Notes: generated by a model from the sequence alone, not told the origin. Shown: positions 1 to 7,859, numbered from the stretch's first letter. The stretch is 64,000 nt of DNA from DASUPK01 sp963800285 (GCA_963800285.1 CAWDAL010000014.1:124001-188000), one strand, 5' to 3'. Made by a program: numbers and translations.

Positions 1-171
1 CTTCTTCTTGGTCTTGTGCTTCCCCTGCTGCGTCTTCGGCTGGCTCTTGTTCGGCGACTGATCGCTCCTCGGAACGTCCTTCGGAATCTCCGTGGCTCCG
101 CAGTTGGGCTCTGTCGCATCAGCCGCCGATGGCAGGCTGAAAGCCACTGACGCGCACAGGAGGACAGCCAC
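1..171 (-). CDS. Secreted or lipid-free exported protein, 3' part outside window
   Basis: The leftward frame from a GTG at 171 reads a hydrophobic stretch (AVLLCASVAFSLPSAADA) followed by a mature region with one Cys and then a Lys/Gln-rich tail (SPNKSQPKTQQGKHKTKKK) that runs off the window. This looks like a Sec signal peptide with an Ala-x-Ala-type cleavage site and a basic extension. An in-frame TGA lies just upstream (about 197) and no ATG is available, so the positively charged N-region ARKL would be excluded. The start is therefore doubtful and a frameshift is possible. No family was recognised. Confidence 0.4.
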   Translation of the reverse strand, partial: MAVLLCASVAFSLPSAADATEPNCGATEIPKDVPRSDQSPNKSQPKTQQGKHKTKKK

Positions 172-190
172 CAGCGCGGCGAGCTTTCGG

Positions 191-240
191 GCCGAGACTC
201 AGGCGAGTGTGGCTTTGGCTTCCACATAGCCTGAGTCGGG
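191..240. repeat. Long imperfect inverted repeat
   Basis: Arms GACTCAGGC (196-204) and GCCTGAGTC (229-237) match perfectly over 9 bp. An inner GTGG/CCAC pairing closes a small loop, and short CC/GG matches flank the outside. It lies next to the uncertain 5' end of the exported-protein gene and about 140 bp before the nucleotidyltransferase. It could be a regulatory hairpin or cruciform. No T-run follows, so a terminator role is weak. Confidence 0.45.
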
Positions 241-275
241 CAGCAGACGCAATTTCGGGATCTACGAGCACGAAC

Positions 276-328
276 CTGGACTCGCGACCGTTGAATCGGA
301 GGTCCAGAAACTGGACTTCCGACCGTTG
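276..328 (+). repeat. Two-copy 18-bp direct repeat upstream of sugar genes
   Basis: CTGGACTCGCGACCGTTG (276-293) recurs at 311-328 with 16 of 18 bases identical, a period of 35 bp. It lies in the 5' region of the nucleotidyltransferase gene. The remainder of the gene-poor stretch 172-381 shows nothing else recognisable. A role as an operator is only a guess. Confidence 0.4.
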
Positions 329-381
329 CGAAGAATCGGTAGGCCGGACTGCGGAGATGTGGGACATCTAGGATCGCGGCC

Positions 382-1116
382 TTGGCCACGCTCGATCCAG
401 TGGTGATCCTCTGCGGAGGGAGCGGCACCCGCCTGCGGGAGCGGACCGAGTCCATCCCGAAGGCCCTCGTCGAGATCGGCGCTCGGCCGATCCTCTGGCA
501 CGTGATCTCGATTTACAGCTGCCAGGGCTTCTCGCGCTTCCTCCTGCTCACCGGCTACAAGGGCGAGCTGATCGAGCGCTGGGTCGCCGACGGCTCCTGG
601 CCTGACGGCGTCGAGGTGGAATGCATCGACACCGGGCTCGACACCCCAACCGGTGGGCGGATCAAGCTGGCCGCCGAGCGACTCGGCGGCGAGCCCTTCT
701 CCGCCACCTACGCGGACGGCGTCGCAGACATCGACCTGTCCGAGCTGGTCGATTTCCATCGCGAGGCCGGTGCCGTGGCGACGATGACCGTCGTCCGCCC
801 GCAGCTCCAGTTCGGGGTCGCCGAGATCGGCGAGGACGCAACCGTGACCAAGTTCCACGAGAAGCCGCGGGCGGAGCACTGGGTCAACGGCGGGTTCTTC
901 TGCTTCGAGCCCGCCGTCCTCGACTACCTCGAGGCCGACAGCGTCCTGGAGCGCGAGCCGCTCGAGCGCCTGGCCCGCGACGGCGAGCTGCGTGCGTACC
1001 GCCATGCCGGCTTCTGGGACTGCATGGACACTTACAAGGACGCGGTGATGCTCAACGACCTGTGGAGCTCCGGCGAGCCACCCTGGCGGGTCTGGAGCGG
1101 GGAGCCGGCGCTGTGA
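382..1116 (+). CDS. rfbF: Sugar-1-phosphate nucleotidylyltransferase (glucose-1-phosphate cytidylyltransferase-like)
   Basis: 244 residues with a Rossmann-like nucleotidyltransferase fold. The N-terminal activation loop reads VILCGGSGTRLRERTESIPKALVEIG, carrying the GGxGTRL...PK signature that binds NTP and sugar phosphate. A later YADGVADIDLSEL matches the metal-binding Asp motif of glucose-1-phosphate cytidylyltransferases. It should make CDP-glucose (or a similar NDP-sugar) in the cytoplasm for surface polysaccharide. The start is TTG at 382; a GTG at 400 (VVILCGG) is an alternative. The stop overlaps the start of the following dehydratase by 4 bases, so the two are translationally coupled. 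RfbF is inferred from motif and partner; other NDP-sugar specificity is possible. Confidence 0.8.
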   Translation: MATLDPVVILCGGSGTRLRERTESIPKALVEIGARPILWHVISIYSCQGFSRFLLLTGYKGELIERWVADGSWPDGVEVECIDTGLDTPTGGRIKLAAERLGGEPFSATYADGVADIDLSELVDFHREAGAVATMTVVRPQLQFGVAEIGEDATVTKFHEKPRAEHWVNGGFFCFEPAVLDYLEADSVLEREPLERLARDGELRAYRHAGFWDCMDTYKDAVMLNDLWSSGEPPWRVWSGEPAL

Positions 1117-2087
1117 GGGCGCTGGTCACGGGGGCTCGGGGGTTCGCTGCGTCGTGGTTGGCGAAGGCGCTGGTCGAGGCGGGCGCAGACGTGACCTCGA
1201 TCGACCGCGATGGCGCCTCCCCCACCGGTCTCGAGCTGCAGGGGGAGGTTGCCGCCGAGGTCAACGACGTCGTCGGCGATCTCCGCGACCACGACTCCGT
1301 CCTCGAGCTGCTGCGGTCGAGCCGCATCGACACCGTCTTCCACCTCGCCGCCCAGCCGATCGTCGGCGACGCCAACGCCTCTCCCCTGCCGACCTTCGAG
1401 ACCAACATCGGGGGCACCTGGGTGTTGCTCGAAGCGTGTCGCGAGGCCGGCGTCGAGAGAGTCGTTGTGGCCTCTTCGGACAAGGCATACGGCCCCCATG
1501 ATCAGCTTCCGTACACCGAAGACTCGGCGCTGCAGCCGATCTTCCCCTACGACGTCTCCAAGGCGGCAACCGACATGATCGCCCGCAGCTACTGGCACAC
1601 CTACCGGTTGCCGGTCGCCGTGACCCGCTTCGCCAACCTCTACGGTGGAGGCGAGCGCAACTTCTCGCGCCTCATCCCCGAGACGGTCACCGCGGTGCTC
1701 GACGGGCGCCGCCCGATCATCCGCTCCGACGGCTCCCCCGAGCGCGACTTCCTCTATGTCGAGGACGCCGCGCGAGCTTATCTGGCGATCGCGGCGGCAC
1801 TCGAGACCGGGCAGGTCGCGGGCGAGGCCTTCAACGCCGGCTGGGGGCGGCCCCATCCGGTTCGCGAGGTGATCGACCTGATCTGTGAGCTCGGCCCCAA
1901 CGACGTCGAGCCCGACTACCAGGGGGCGGGGAACCCTCCCGGAGAGATCGACCGGCAATACCTCGACTCGACCAAGATCCGGGAGCACATCGGCTGGGAG
2001 CCGGGCGTTGATCTCAGGGAGGGCCTGGACCGGACCCTCGCCTGGTACGCCACCCACCCGGAGGTCAGACCCGTCGTCTCAGCCTGA
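1113..2087 (+). CDS. rfbG: NAD-dependent epimerase/dehydratase (CDP-glucose 4,6-dehydratase-like)
   Basis: 324-residue extended short-chain dehydrogenase. It begins at GTG 1113 with ALVTGARGFAASWLAKAL, which matches the TGxxGFxG dinucleotide-binding motif with Ala in place of the last Gly. It has HLAAQP, the VASSDKAYG segment and the catalytic YDVSK. The SSDKAYG...YDVSK pattern with ERDFLYVEDAARAYL is typical of CDP-glucose 4,6-dehydratases. It starts inside the stop codon of the nucleotidyltransferase (GTGA), giving a two-gene NDP-sugar unit. A longer frame extends upstream but lies over the previous gene and is not used. Confidence 0.8.
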   Translation: MRALVTGARGFAASWLAKALVEAGADVTSIDRDGASPTGLELQGEVAAEVNDVVGDLRDHDSVLELLRSSRIDTVFHLAAQPIVGDANASPLPTFETNIGGTWVLLEACREAGVERVVVASSDKAYGPHDQLPYTEDSALQPIFPYDVSKAATDMIARSYWHTYRLPVAVTRFANLYGGGERNFSRLIPETVTAVLDGRRPIIRSDGSPERDFLYVEDAARAYLAIAAALETGQVAGEAFNAGWGRPHPVREVIDLICELGPNDVEPDYQGAGNPPGEIDRQYLDSTKIREHIGWEPGVDLREGLDRTLAWYATHPEVRPVVSA

Positions 2088-2542
2088 TCAGGGACGAAGC
2101 ACGGATCAGGGCTCTCTCAGTCCGTAATCCCCGCTCCGGCAGGGGGCCGAGGTTGCGCATGATCTGCGCGCCGTCGAAGTAGGAGCCCAGGCCGGTTATG
2201 AGGCCCGCCTCGTCAAGGGGCGACGTCGACGTCGCTGCTCCTCACCAACCTCCCGGTTGGCGCCAATCCGTCGAAGCCTCGAGGTGAGTCATCACCGAAT
2301 TCCATTCGCCCGCGGTGAAGCCGCGCCGTGGGCGGCTCGCACAAGCTCGAATCGTAGGTCCGGGAAGCCCACGTGCACGCGTGCGGGACGGGCACGGATG
2401 CCCGTCCGGCCCAGGGGTCTTGCCCCCGGCGCCGTGGTAGAGGTAGACCCGCGTCCTCGGCGAAGAAGGAGGCAATCCCGCCGGCATCGCGCTCGTTCAA
2501 GCCGCCGAGGTATGCCTGCATCAGCTGCTCCCGTTCCTCCAC
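2065..2542 (-). pseudogene. Decayed SnoaL-like/NTF2-fold gene
   Basis: Family-like segments appear in order but in different frames. First comes EQLMQAYLGGLNERDAGGIASFFAEDA (from GTG 2542), then VYLYHGAGGKTPG, then HVGFPDLRFELVRAAH, then GFDGLAPTGR, and finally LDEAGLITGLGSYFDGAQIMRNLG ending at a TGA at 2065. This is the typical order of a SnoaL-like polyketide cyclase/NTF2 protein. At least three frame changes are needed to join them, so the gene is non-functional as read. Its 3' end overlaps the end of the dehydratase gene by about 20 bases. Confidence 0.7.
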
Positions 2543-2581
2543 GGGTCACATGCTGACGCGTGCTCGCAGGGTAAGTGGCAG

Positions 2582-2950
2582 CTATTCGGGCTGCGCGGGG
2601 CTCTTCTTCCTACGGCGGCGATGTCGTTGTTCCAGCGCCCATTGGGCGCTACGGCTCAGAGACTTGAAGGGCAGCACAGTTCGCGCCACGCTGCCGGCGA
2701 ACTCGATGTGGCCGAGCTTGTCGAGCAAGTCCTCAGCCTCGCGTCGCTCAGCCCCGTTCAAGTTCTTGCCCGGGCGGCCCCTCGACTTGCGCGCAAGCTG
2801 AACCAGGCGGTCCCGCTCGACGGAGTCGAGCCGGTGCCAGTGCCCCCAGGAAACCCAGGCGACCTCAGCGGCCGCAATGAACCAGAGCCGCTCGGCAAGC
2901 CAGCGACTTCGGCTCGCCGTCCTCCTCGCAATGCCGCCGACCAATCCCAT
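2582..2950 (-). CDS. Conserved hypothetical basic protein
   Basis: 122 residues, no signal peptide. The N-terminal third contains Trp-rich segments (RWLAERLWFIAAAEVAWVSW), the middle is a basic helical region with GRPGKNLNGAERREAEDLLDKLGH, and the C-terminus ends in an Arg/Lys cluster (EQRHRRRRKKSPAQPE). The basic middle and tail suggest nucleic-acid or membrane-surface binding, but no family was recognised. It lies 33 bases downstream of tRNA-Gly on the same strand, and the bases between show no terminator. Confidence 0.55.
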   Translation of the reverse strand: MGLVGGIARRTASRSRWLAERLWFIAAAEVAWVSWGHWHRLDSVERDRLVQLARKSRGRPGKNLNGAERREAEDLLDKLGHIEFAGSVARTVLPFKSLSRSAQWALEQRHRRRRKKSPAQPE

Positions 2951-2983
2951 TCGCCGCGGAATACCCCCGGAAGTCGGTGACTA

Positions 2984-3056
2984 AGCGGCGGACGGGTCTC
3001 GAACCCGCGACCTCGAGCTTGGGAAGCTCGCGCTCTACCAACTGAGCTACCGCCGC
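2984..3056 (-). tRNA. tRNA-Gly (anticodon CCC)
   Basis: Read leftward, the acceptor arm GCGGCGG pairs with CCGCCGC. The D-arm is GCTCAGTTGGTAGAGC, and the anticodon stem CGAGC/GCTCG encloses the loop TTCCCAA with anticodon CCC. The T-arm is GCGGG TTCGAGA CCCGT. The 3' CCA is not encoded. No integrase gene or duplicated 3' end is nearby, so it does not mark an integrated element. Confidence 0.95.
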
Positions 3057-3079
3057 AGCCGCCGGAGATTGTAGGTGTC

Positions 3080-3085
3080 TAGCCT
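3080..3085 (+). promoter_or_regulatory. -10 hexamer TAGCCT of a likely leaderless start
   Basis: TAGCCT lies 8 bases before the ATG of the TlpA/CcmG-like gene, and no ribosome-binding site intervenes. This is the spacing expected if transcription begins at or next to the start codon. Confidence 0.45.
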
Positions 3086-3093
3086 TGGCATCC

Positions 3094-3618
3094 ATGAACC
3101 CGAAGTCCCTCGTGATCGTGGTCGCGGTCGTGGCGGTGATCGGCCTGCTCGCCTACGGCCTGCTCAACAAGAGCGAGGCGTCCCTCGCGATCGGAGAGAC
3201 GGCTCCGGACAAGGCGCTCCCGCGCCTCGGAACGCCCGGCTCCGGCACGATCGCCGATTACCGGGGAAAGTGGGTGCTGGTCAACTTCTGGGCCTCGTGG
3301 TGCGAGCCCTGCCGGAGCGAGTCGCCGGAGCTCGAGAGCTTCCAGAACGCGCACGCCAGGGACCACTTTACGGTGCTCGGCATCAACCTCTTCGACACCA
3401 CCGACGACGCGTTGGCGTTCGTCCACCGCCACGGCCTGACCTACCCGCAGCTGCGGGAATCCGGCGGCAACGATCGCAAGGAGGCCTATGGAATGACCGG
3501 CTTTCCCGAGTCGTTCCTGATCGACCCACAGGGCAAGATCGCGCTGATCCGGCGCGGCCCCGTCGATCAGGGGTTCCTCGACCGGAATGTCGCGCCGCTG
3601 ATCCGGACACGGTCATGA
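3094..3618 (+). CDS. ccmG: Membrane-anchored thioredoxin-like protein (TlpA/CcmG type)
   Basis: 174 residues. An N-terminal membrane anchor (residues 6-23) is followed by a redoxin domain. The active site is WASWCEPC, with Cys70 and Cys73, then the cis-Pro loop GFPESFLIDPQGKI. Such proteins face outward and reduce apocytochrome c cysteines before heme attachment. The ATG at 3094 is preferred over an upstream TTG at 3085 because of the -10 spacing. The stop overlaps the start of the ccmH-like gene by 4 bases. The other Ccm genes are not in the window. A general TlpA function is the alternative. Confidence 0.8.
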   Translation: MNPKSLVIVVAVVAVIGLLAYGLLNKSEASLAIGETAPDKALPRLGTPGSGTIADYRGKWVLVNFWASWCEPCRSESPELESFQNAHARDHFTVLGINLFDTTDDALAFVHRHGLTYPQLRESGGNDRKEAYGMTGFPESFLIDPQGKIALIRRGPVDQGFLDRNVAPLIRTRS

Positions 3619-4073
3619 GCCGGCTGGTGGCGCTCGCCGCCGCCCTTCTGTCGGCGCTGGCGCTGGCGCCGAGTGCGCTCGCCCAGCCGCAGAGGGCGAA
3701 TCTCCCCGACATCGAGGACGAGGTGATGTGCACGATCTGCGGAACGCTGCTGGCGGAGTCCGAGTCCCCCCAGGCCGACCGGGAGCGGGCCCTGATCCGA
3801 CGCCTGATCGCGGGCGGAGAGGACAAGCAGCAAATCAACGACGCGCTGGTCGCGCAGTACGGGCCGCAGGTCCTGGCGACGCCCAGCGGGCACGGCTTCG
3901 ACCTGCTGGCATGGCTCGTCCCCGGCATCTGCATCGTGCTGGCTCTCGGCGCGATCAGCCTGCTCCTGTGGCGCGGCCGCGGACGCTCCGGAGGCGACGG
4001 GCCACCCGAGAGCCGGATCGAGCCCGCGGACGCCGCCCGCCTGGACGAGGACATGTCGCGGTACCAGCTCTGA
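3615..4073 (+). CDS. ccmH: CcmH-type cytochrome c maturation protein
   Basis: 152 residues: a signal peptide ending ALAQPQ, a small helical domain with VMCTICGT (Cys39 and Cys42, matching the CxxC site of CcmH/CycL), and a C-terminal membrane segment (about 95-118) with a short cytoplasmic tail. CcmH keeps apocytochrome c thiols reduced and works with CcmG, the overlapping upstream gene. The usual motif is CPVC; here it is CTIC. A strong hairpin directly follows the stop codon. Confidence 0.85.
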   Translation: MSRLVALAAALLSALALAPSALAQPQRANLPDIEDEVMCTICGTLLAESESPQADRERALIRRLIAGGEDKQQINDALVAQYGPQVLATPSGHGFDLLAWLVPGICIVLALGAISLLLWRGRGRSGGDGPPESRIEPADAARLDEDMSRYQL

Positions 4074-4074
4074 G

Positions 4075-4106
4075 CCCTCGCCGGGTCTGTCAGCATTCGG
4101 CGAGGG
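4075..4106 (+). terminator. Hairpin after ccmH
   Basis: CCCTCGCCG (4075-4083) and CGGCGAGGG (4098-4106) form a perfect 9-bp stem with a 14-base loop, beginning 2 bases after the ccmH stop. There is no T-tract, which is common in GC-rich actinobacterial terminators. Confidence 0.65.
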
Positions 4107-4451
4107 ATGTCGACGGTGACCCGCGGGTGACCCCGGTCGGTCGCTGGCTGCGGGCGACCTCGCTCGACGAGCTGCCCCAGCTCCTGCACCTGGTCACCGG
4201 CAAGATGAGCCTGGTCGGCCCGCGACCGCTCGTGCCCGAGGAGGACTCCCGGATCCTCGGCGCTCAGCGCCGCAGGCTTCAGATGCGGCCCGGGATGACG
4301 GGCGTCTGGCAGGTCAACGGGGGCCTCGTCCATTCCGATCCACGAGATGGTGAAGCCGGACGCGGGCTATGTCGACAACTGGTCGCTCTGGCTCGATGCC
4401 AAGCTTCTCGCGGTGACGGCGGCCCACGTCGTCATGCGAAAGAGCACGTAA
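4107..4451 (+). pseudogene. Remnant of a bacterial sugar transferase (WbaP/exopolysaccharide initiator family)
   Basis: The sequence reads GDPRVTPVGRWLRATSLDEL, GKMSLVGPRPL and MRPGMTGVWQVNG in one frame. After a frame change near 4315-4335 it reads IHEMVKPDAGYVDNWSLWLD in another frame, ending at TAA 4451. These are the C-terminal two-thirds of the polyprenyl-phosphate sugar-1-phosphate transferase domain (PF02397-like). The N-terminal membrane region is absent; it begins directly after the ccmH terminator. It is 5'-truncated and frameshifted, so inactive as read. Confidence 0.75.
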
Positions 4452-4470
4452 GCGGCCACCAGGCCGCCGC
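4452..4470. repeat. Convergent-gene repeat, copy 1 (short form)
   Basis: GCGGCCACCAGGCCGC (4452-4467) forms a 6-bp stem with an ACCA loop between two converging genes. The same 16 bases occur exactly at 57802-57817, and a shorter core recurs at 10349-10360. It probably works as a bidirectional terminator. Confidence 0.6.
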
Positions 4471-4471
4471 T

Positions 4472-6106
4472 TCACATCCGCTCCGGTGCCGAGATCCCCA
4501 GCAGCCCGAGCGTGCGCGCGATCGTCCCCTTGGTCAGAACACAGAGGCCGAGGCGCGCCTCCTCCACCCCACCCCCCTCGGCGCCGACGACCTGACAGTC
4601 CCGGTAGAAGGCGTGGAAGTCCCGCGCCACCTCCATCGCGTAGGCGCAGAGCCTGTGCGGAGCGCGGCGTGAGCCGGCCTCCGCGACCTCGTCGGGAAGC
4701 TCGCAGAGCCGCTTGATCAGGGCGCGCTCCGACGGCTCGGCCGGCAGCGCCGCGAAGTCGGTGGCCGCTCGATCCTCGGCGCCCTCGCCGGCCTTCCGCA
4801 GAATGCTCGCGATCCGCGCGTGGGCGTACTGGACGTAGTAGACGGGGTTCTCGTTCGAGGTCTTCCGCGCCAGCTCGAGGTCGAGGTCGACCGTGGTGTC
4901 GTGGCTGCGCTGCAGCATGAAGAAGCGCGCCGCATCGGCCCCGATGTCGTCGATCAGCTCGTCAAGGGTGACGAAGTCTCCGCTGCGCTTCGACATCTGG
5001 GAGCGCTCCCCACCCTCGACCACGTGGACCAGCTGCATGATCGCCACCTCGAGGGCGTCTGGGTCGTAGCCGAGGACGGCCAGCGCGGCGCGCAGCCGCT
5101 CGACGTAACCGTGGTGATCGGCGCCGAGCACGTCGATCAGCCGGTCGGACCCTCGGACCAGCTTGTCGCGGTGGTAGGCGAGGTCGGAGAGGAGATAGGT
5201 GGGATCGCCGTCCGAGCGGATCAACACCCGGTCCTTGTCGTCGCCGAAGGTGGTGGTGCGCAGCCAGGTCGCGCCCTCGCTCTCGTAGACGTGATCGCCC
5301 TCCTTCGCCTGTTCCAGCGCGGCCTCCACCGCCCGGGACTCGTGCAGCGCCCGCTCCGAGGACCACGTGTCGAAGACCACCGAGTAGCGGCGCAGTGTCT
5401 CCTCGGCCGCGGCCAGCATCTGCGCGACGCCACGGCGCGCGACGTCCTCGAGGTCGTCCGCACTCACCCCCTCCTCGTCCAGCCTCTCGGCGATCTCGAC
5501 CACGTAGTCGCCCTCGTAGCCGTCCTCGGGCAGCGGCTCGCCCTTCATCCGCGCAGCGATCGAAGCCGCGAAGCGGTCAATCTGGCCCCCGCGATCGTTG
5601 ACGTAGTACTCGCGCGTCATCGAGTGGCCCGTGAACTCGAGGATCCGCGCGATCGAGTCGCCCAGGGCCGCCCCGCGGCCGCCCGCGGCCGTGATCGGCC
5701 CGGTCGGGTTGGCCGAGACGAACTCGACGTTGATCCGTTCCTTCGTCGCCGGCCCGGCGGCGGGCCGGCCGAGGTCATCGCCCGCGGCGGCGAGCTCGCC
5801 CGCGGCGCGCCGGTACCAGTCCGCGGAGAGGAACAGGTTGAGGAAGCCCGGCCCCGCGACCTCGACCTTCTCGACGGTCCCCTCAAGGCTGCGGCCGAGC
5901 TCCTCGGCCAGCTTCTCCGCGGTCCCGCGCGGCTGCTCGCCGAGCACGGGGGCGAGCAGCATCGCCGCGTTGGTGGAGTAGTCCCCGAACTCGGGCTTGG
6001 GCGGGCGCTCCAATGTCGGCCGAGAGCCCGGGGCTTCGGCGCCGTCACGCAGCGACGATGAGGCCGCCTCGACGGCGGTGCGGAGCTCTGCGACCGGATC
6101 GGACAT
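4472..6106 (-). CDS. argS: Arginyl-tRNA synthetase
   Basis: 544-residue class I synthetase, of usual length. It has the N-terminal Add-1 type domain, FVSANPTGPIT...GGRGAALGD at residues 129-150, REYYVNDRGGQ, and the KMSKS-equivalent QMSKRSGDFV near residue 370. The C-terminal DALR anticodon-binding domain ends in IARTLGLLGI. The HIGH motif, normally HVGH after NPTGPL, reads TAAG here, an atypical form. It charges tRNA-Arg in the cytoplasm. A TAGGAT hexamer 9 bases upstream suggests a leaderless mRNA. It converges with the sugar-transferase remnant. Confidence 0.95.
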   Translation of the reverse strand: MSDPVAELRTAVEAASSSLRDGAEAPGSRPTLERPPKPEFGDYSTNAAMLLAPVLGEQPRGTAEKLAEELGRSLEGTVEKVEVAGPGFLNLFLSADWYRRAAGELAAAGDDLGRPAAGPATKERINVEFVSANPTGPITAAGGRGAALGDSIARILEFTGHSMTREYYVNDRGGQIDRFAASIAARMKGEPLPEDGYEGDYVVEIAERLDEEGVSADDLEDVARRGVAQMLAAAEETLRRYSVVFDTWSSERALHESRAVEAALEQAKEGDHVYESEGATWLRTTTFGDDKDRVLIRSDGDPTYLLSDLAYHRDKLVRGSDRLIDVLGADHHGYVERLRAALAVLGYDPDALEVAIMQLVHVVEGGERSQMSKRSGDFVTLDELIDDIGADAARFFMLQRSHDTTVDLDLELARKTSNENPVYYVQYAHARIASILRKAGEGAEDRAATDFAALPAEPSERALIKRLCELPDEVAEAGSRRAPHRLCAYAMEVARDFHAFYRDCQVVGAEGGGVEEARLGLCVLTKGTIARTLGLLGISAPERM

Positions 6107-6115
6107 GGTGGATCG

Positions 6116-6121
6116 ATCCTA
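6116..6121 (-). promoter_or_regulatory. -10 hexamer TAGGAT of argS
   Basis: On the minus strand TAGGAT ends 9 bases before the argS ATG and no ribosome-binding site is seen, consistent with a leaderless transcript. Confidence 0.45.
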
Positions 6122-6136
6122 GGGATCGAGCGCGAG

Positions 6137-6553
6137 CTACAGGTGGTACGGCTCGCCGGCGAGAATCTTCGTCGCTCGGAAGAGCTGCTCGAGGAGGACG
6201 ACACGGGCGAGCTGGTGCGCCATCGTCTGTGGTCCCAGCGAGATCCGCTCCGCTGCGAGCGCCATCGTCCGGGCGGAGAGCCCCTCCGGGCCGCCGATCA
6301 GGAAACAGAGGTCCTGGGCGTCGATCCGGCGCTCCGAGAGCCAGCTCGCCCACGCCTTCGAGCTGAGCGCGCGGCCGCCGCGGTCGAGCGCGATCACATG
6401 CGCGCGGGTCGGGATCCGCCCCTCGATGTTGATCTCGTCCCGCACCTCGATCACGTCCACCGGTTGGTGGCGCTGGAGCATCTTGCGGTAGTGCGCATCG
6501 GCCTCCGCGAACGGCGCCTTCACCTTCCCCACCACGATGATCGTGACGTTCAA
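6137..6553 (-). CDS. rlmH: 23S rRNA (pseudouridine1915-N3)-methyltransferase RlmH
   Basis: 138 residues, a SPOUT-fold methyltransferase of normal family size (about 155). The N-terminus MNVTIIVVGKVK is typical. The deep-knot SAM-binding loop FLIGGPEGL and the C-terminal ISLGPQTMAHQLARVVLLEQ and GEPYHL are conserved RlmH elements. It methylates pseudouridine 1915 in helix 69 of 23S rRNA. Its ATG overlaps the stop of the upstream M48 protease gene (ATGA). Confidence 0.95.
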   Translation of the reverse strand: MNVTIIVVGKVKAPFAEADAHYRKMLQRHQPVDVIEVRDEINIEGRIPTRAHVIALDRGGRALSSKAWASWLSERRIDAQDLCFLIGGPEGLSARTMALAAERISLGPQTMAHQLARVVLLEQLFRATKILAGEPYHL

Positions 6554-7800
6554 GGGCGCTCGCCCTGCTCCCAGGCGACGGCCGTCCCGATGCGTTCGGT
6601 GGCCGGCGGATGCGTCCCGAAGAGCAGGGTGAAGATCCCGGGCGGGTCGGGGTCGGCGAGGTTGCGATCGGCGAGCTGCTGCTGGAGCTCGATCATCCCC
6701 CGCGGGTCGTTCGTGAGCTGGAGCGAGAACGTGTCGGCCCGCGCCTCGACCGAGCGCGAGAGCTGGTTCCCGGCGATGCCGATCACGAACGAGGCCGCGG
6801 CGATCGCCAGCGCGAGCGCCGGGAGGTACGCCGGAGTGCCGGGCTCGGCCCCCCGGCGCCGGGCGATCCCGCTCGCCATCAGCGAGACGAAGATCAGCGA
6901 GAGCGGCGTGACGATGGCGACGAAGAGCAGCCCGCGCGGGATGTCGTTGCCGTGGACGTGGCCGAGCTCATGGGCGACCACCGCACGGCGCTCGCCCTGG
7001 TTCAGGTCACCGATCAGGGTGTCGTAGAGGACGACCTGCTTCGACGACCCGAGGCCGTTGACGTACGCGTTGATCGCCGTCGTGCGCTTGCTCGCGTCGA
7101 CCTCGTAGACGTGGCCGACGTCCACTCCCGCCTTCCGGGCAAGCTCGAGCACGTCGCTCCGGGCCTGTCCCGGCGGCAGCTCGTCGAACTTGTTGAAGAG
7201 GGGGGCAATGACCACGGGGGCCAGCCAGGTGAGGATGGCGGCCCCGATCACCACCGCGACGCTCCCCGGGATCCACCAGCGGGCGCGGAACCTGCGCATC
7301 AGCCAGAGCGCGAAGGTGCCGATCAGGCCCGCGAGGACGGCGCCGATGACCGTTCCCTTGCCCCAGTCGCTGAACCAGCCGCCGATCGACTGCGTGGAGA
7401 GGCCGACGTCGACGGAGCGTTCATGCGCCCAGATCCCGAAGGGGACCGTCACCACGGCAACCGCGATCGAGAGACCCGCCGCGGCGGCTGCCCCGCCCAG
7501 GACCGGGCGCCCGCCGAGGCGCTCGAGTGCCCGCCGGGCGACCGCGGGCCGGCCGGTCGCCAGCAGGACCAGCACCGCGCCCTCGGCCAACAGGCCGCCG
7601 ACCAGGATCAGGCGCTGCCCGGAGGCGTAGTCGCGCGCCTTGGTCAGCTCGGCATGGGAGAAGTAGGCGTTCTCGTCGACGTGGACCGGCTGCTCGATCT
7701 CCCGCGGCCGCAGCAACCAGGCCGCCGCCTCGGCGACGACGACGGCCGCGACGGCGGTGACGCCGAGACGCACCCATTTGGACGATGATCGGGCAGCCAC
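6550..7800 (-). CDS. M48-family membrane metalloprotease (Ste24/CAAX-protease-like)
   Basis: 416 residues with several membrane segments and a zinc site VVAHELGHVHGNDI (HExxH). A later conserved segment, SRSVEARADTFSLQLTNDP, supplies the third zinc-ligand Glu. Domain order (membrane N-terminal half, then HExxH, two more membrane helices, then ExxxD) matches Ste24-type proteases, which act on membrane proteins. In bacteria the substrates are mostly unknown. The start is GTG at 7800, 6 bases after TATCGT. It is the first gene of an M48-rlmH pair and is divergent from the metallophosphoesterase gene. Confidence 0.88.
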   Translation of the reverse strand: MAARSSSKWVRLGVTAVAAVVVAEAAAWLLRPREIEQPVHVDENAYFSHAELTKARDYASGQRLILVGGLLAEGAVLVLLATGRPAVARRALERLGGRPVLGGAAAAAGLSIAVAVVTVPFGIWAHERSVDVGLSTQSIGGWFSDWGKGTVIGAVLAGLIGTFALWLMRRFRARWWIPGSVAVVIGAAILTWLAPVVIAPLFNKFDELPPGQARSDVLELARKAGVDVGHVYEVDASKRTTAINAYVNGLGSSKQVVLYDTLIGDLNQGERRAVVAHELGHVHGNDIPRGLLFVAIVTPLSLIFVSLMASGIARRRGAEPGTPAYLPALALAIAAASFVIGIAGNQLSRSVEARADTFSLQLTNDPRGMIELQQQLADRNLADPDPPGIFTLLFGTHPPATERIGTAVAWEQGERP

Positions 7801-7806
7801 CGCCCT

Positions 7807-7812
7807 ACGATA
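7807..7812 (-). promoter_or_regulatory. -10 hexamer TATCGT of the M48 protease gene
   Basis: TATCGT on the minus strand is 6 bases from the GTG start with no ribosome-binding site. The 59-bp divergent spacer must also hold the promoter of the rightward metallophosphoesterase gene. Confidence 0.4.
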
Positions 7813-7859
7813 AACGGCCCCCTTGGGCGCGCCTTAAGCGCAAACCGTCCGGAATCCCC

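Noticed and set aside
2984..3056. tRNA-Gly as an integration site
   Set aside because: No integrase, no duplicated 3' end, and neighbours on both sides are ordinary genes.
4820..6061. 413-residue rightward open frame opposite argS
   Set aside because: Antisense shadow of a GC-rich coding region; no motif and no start signal.
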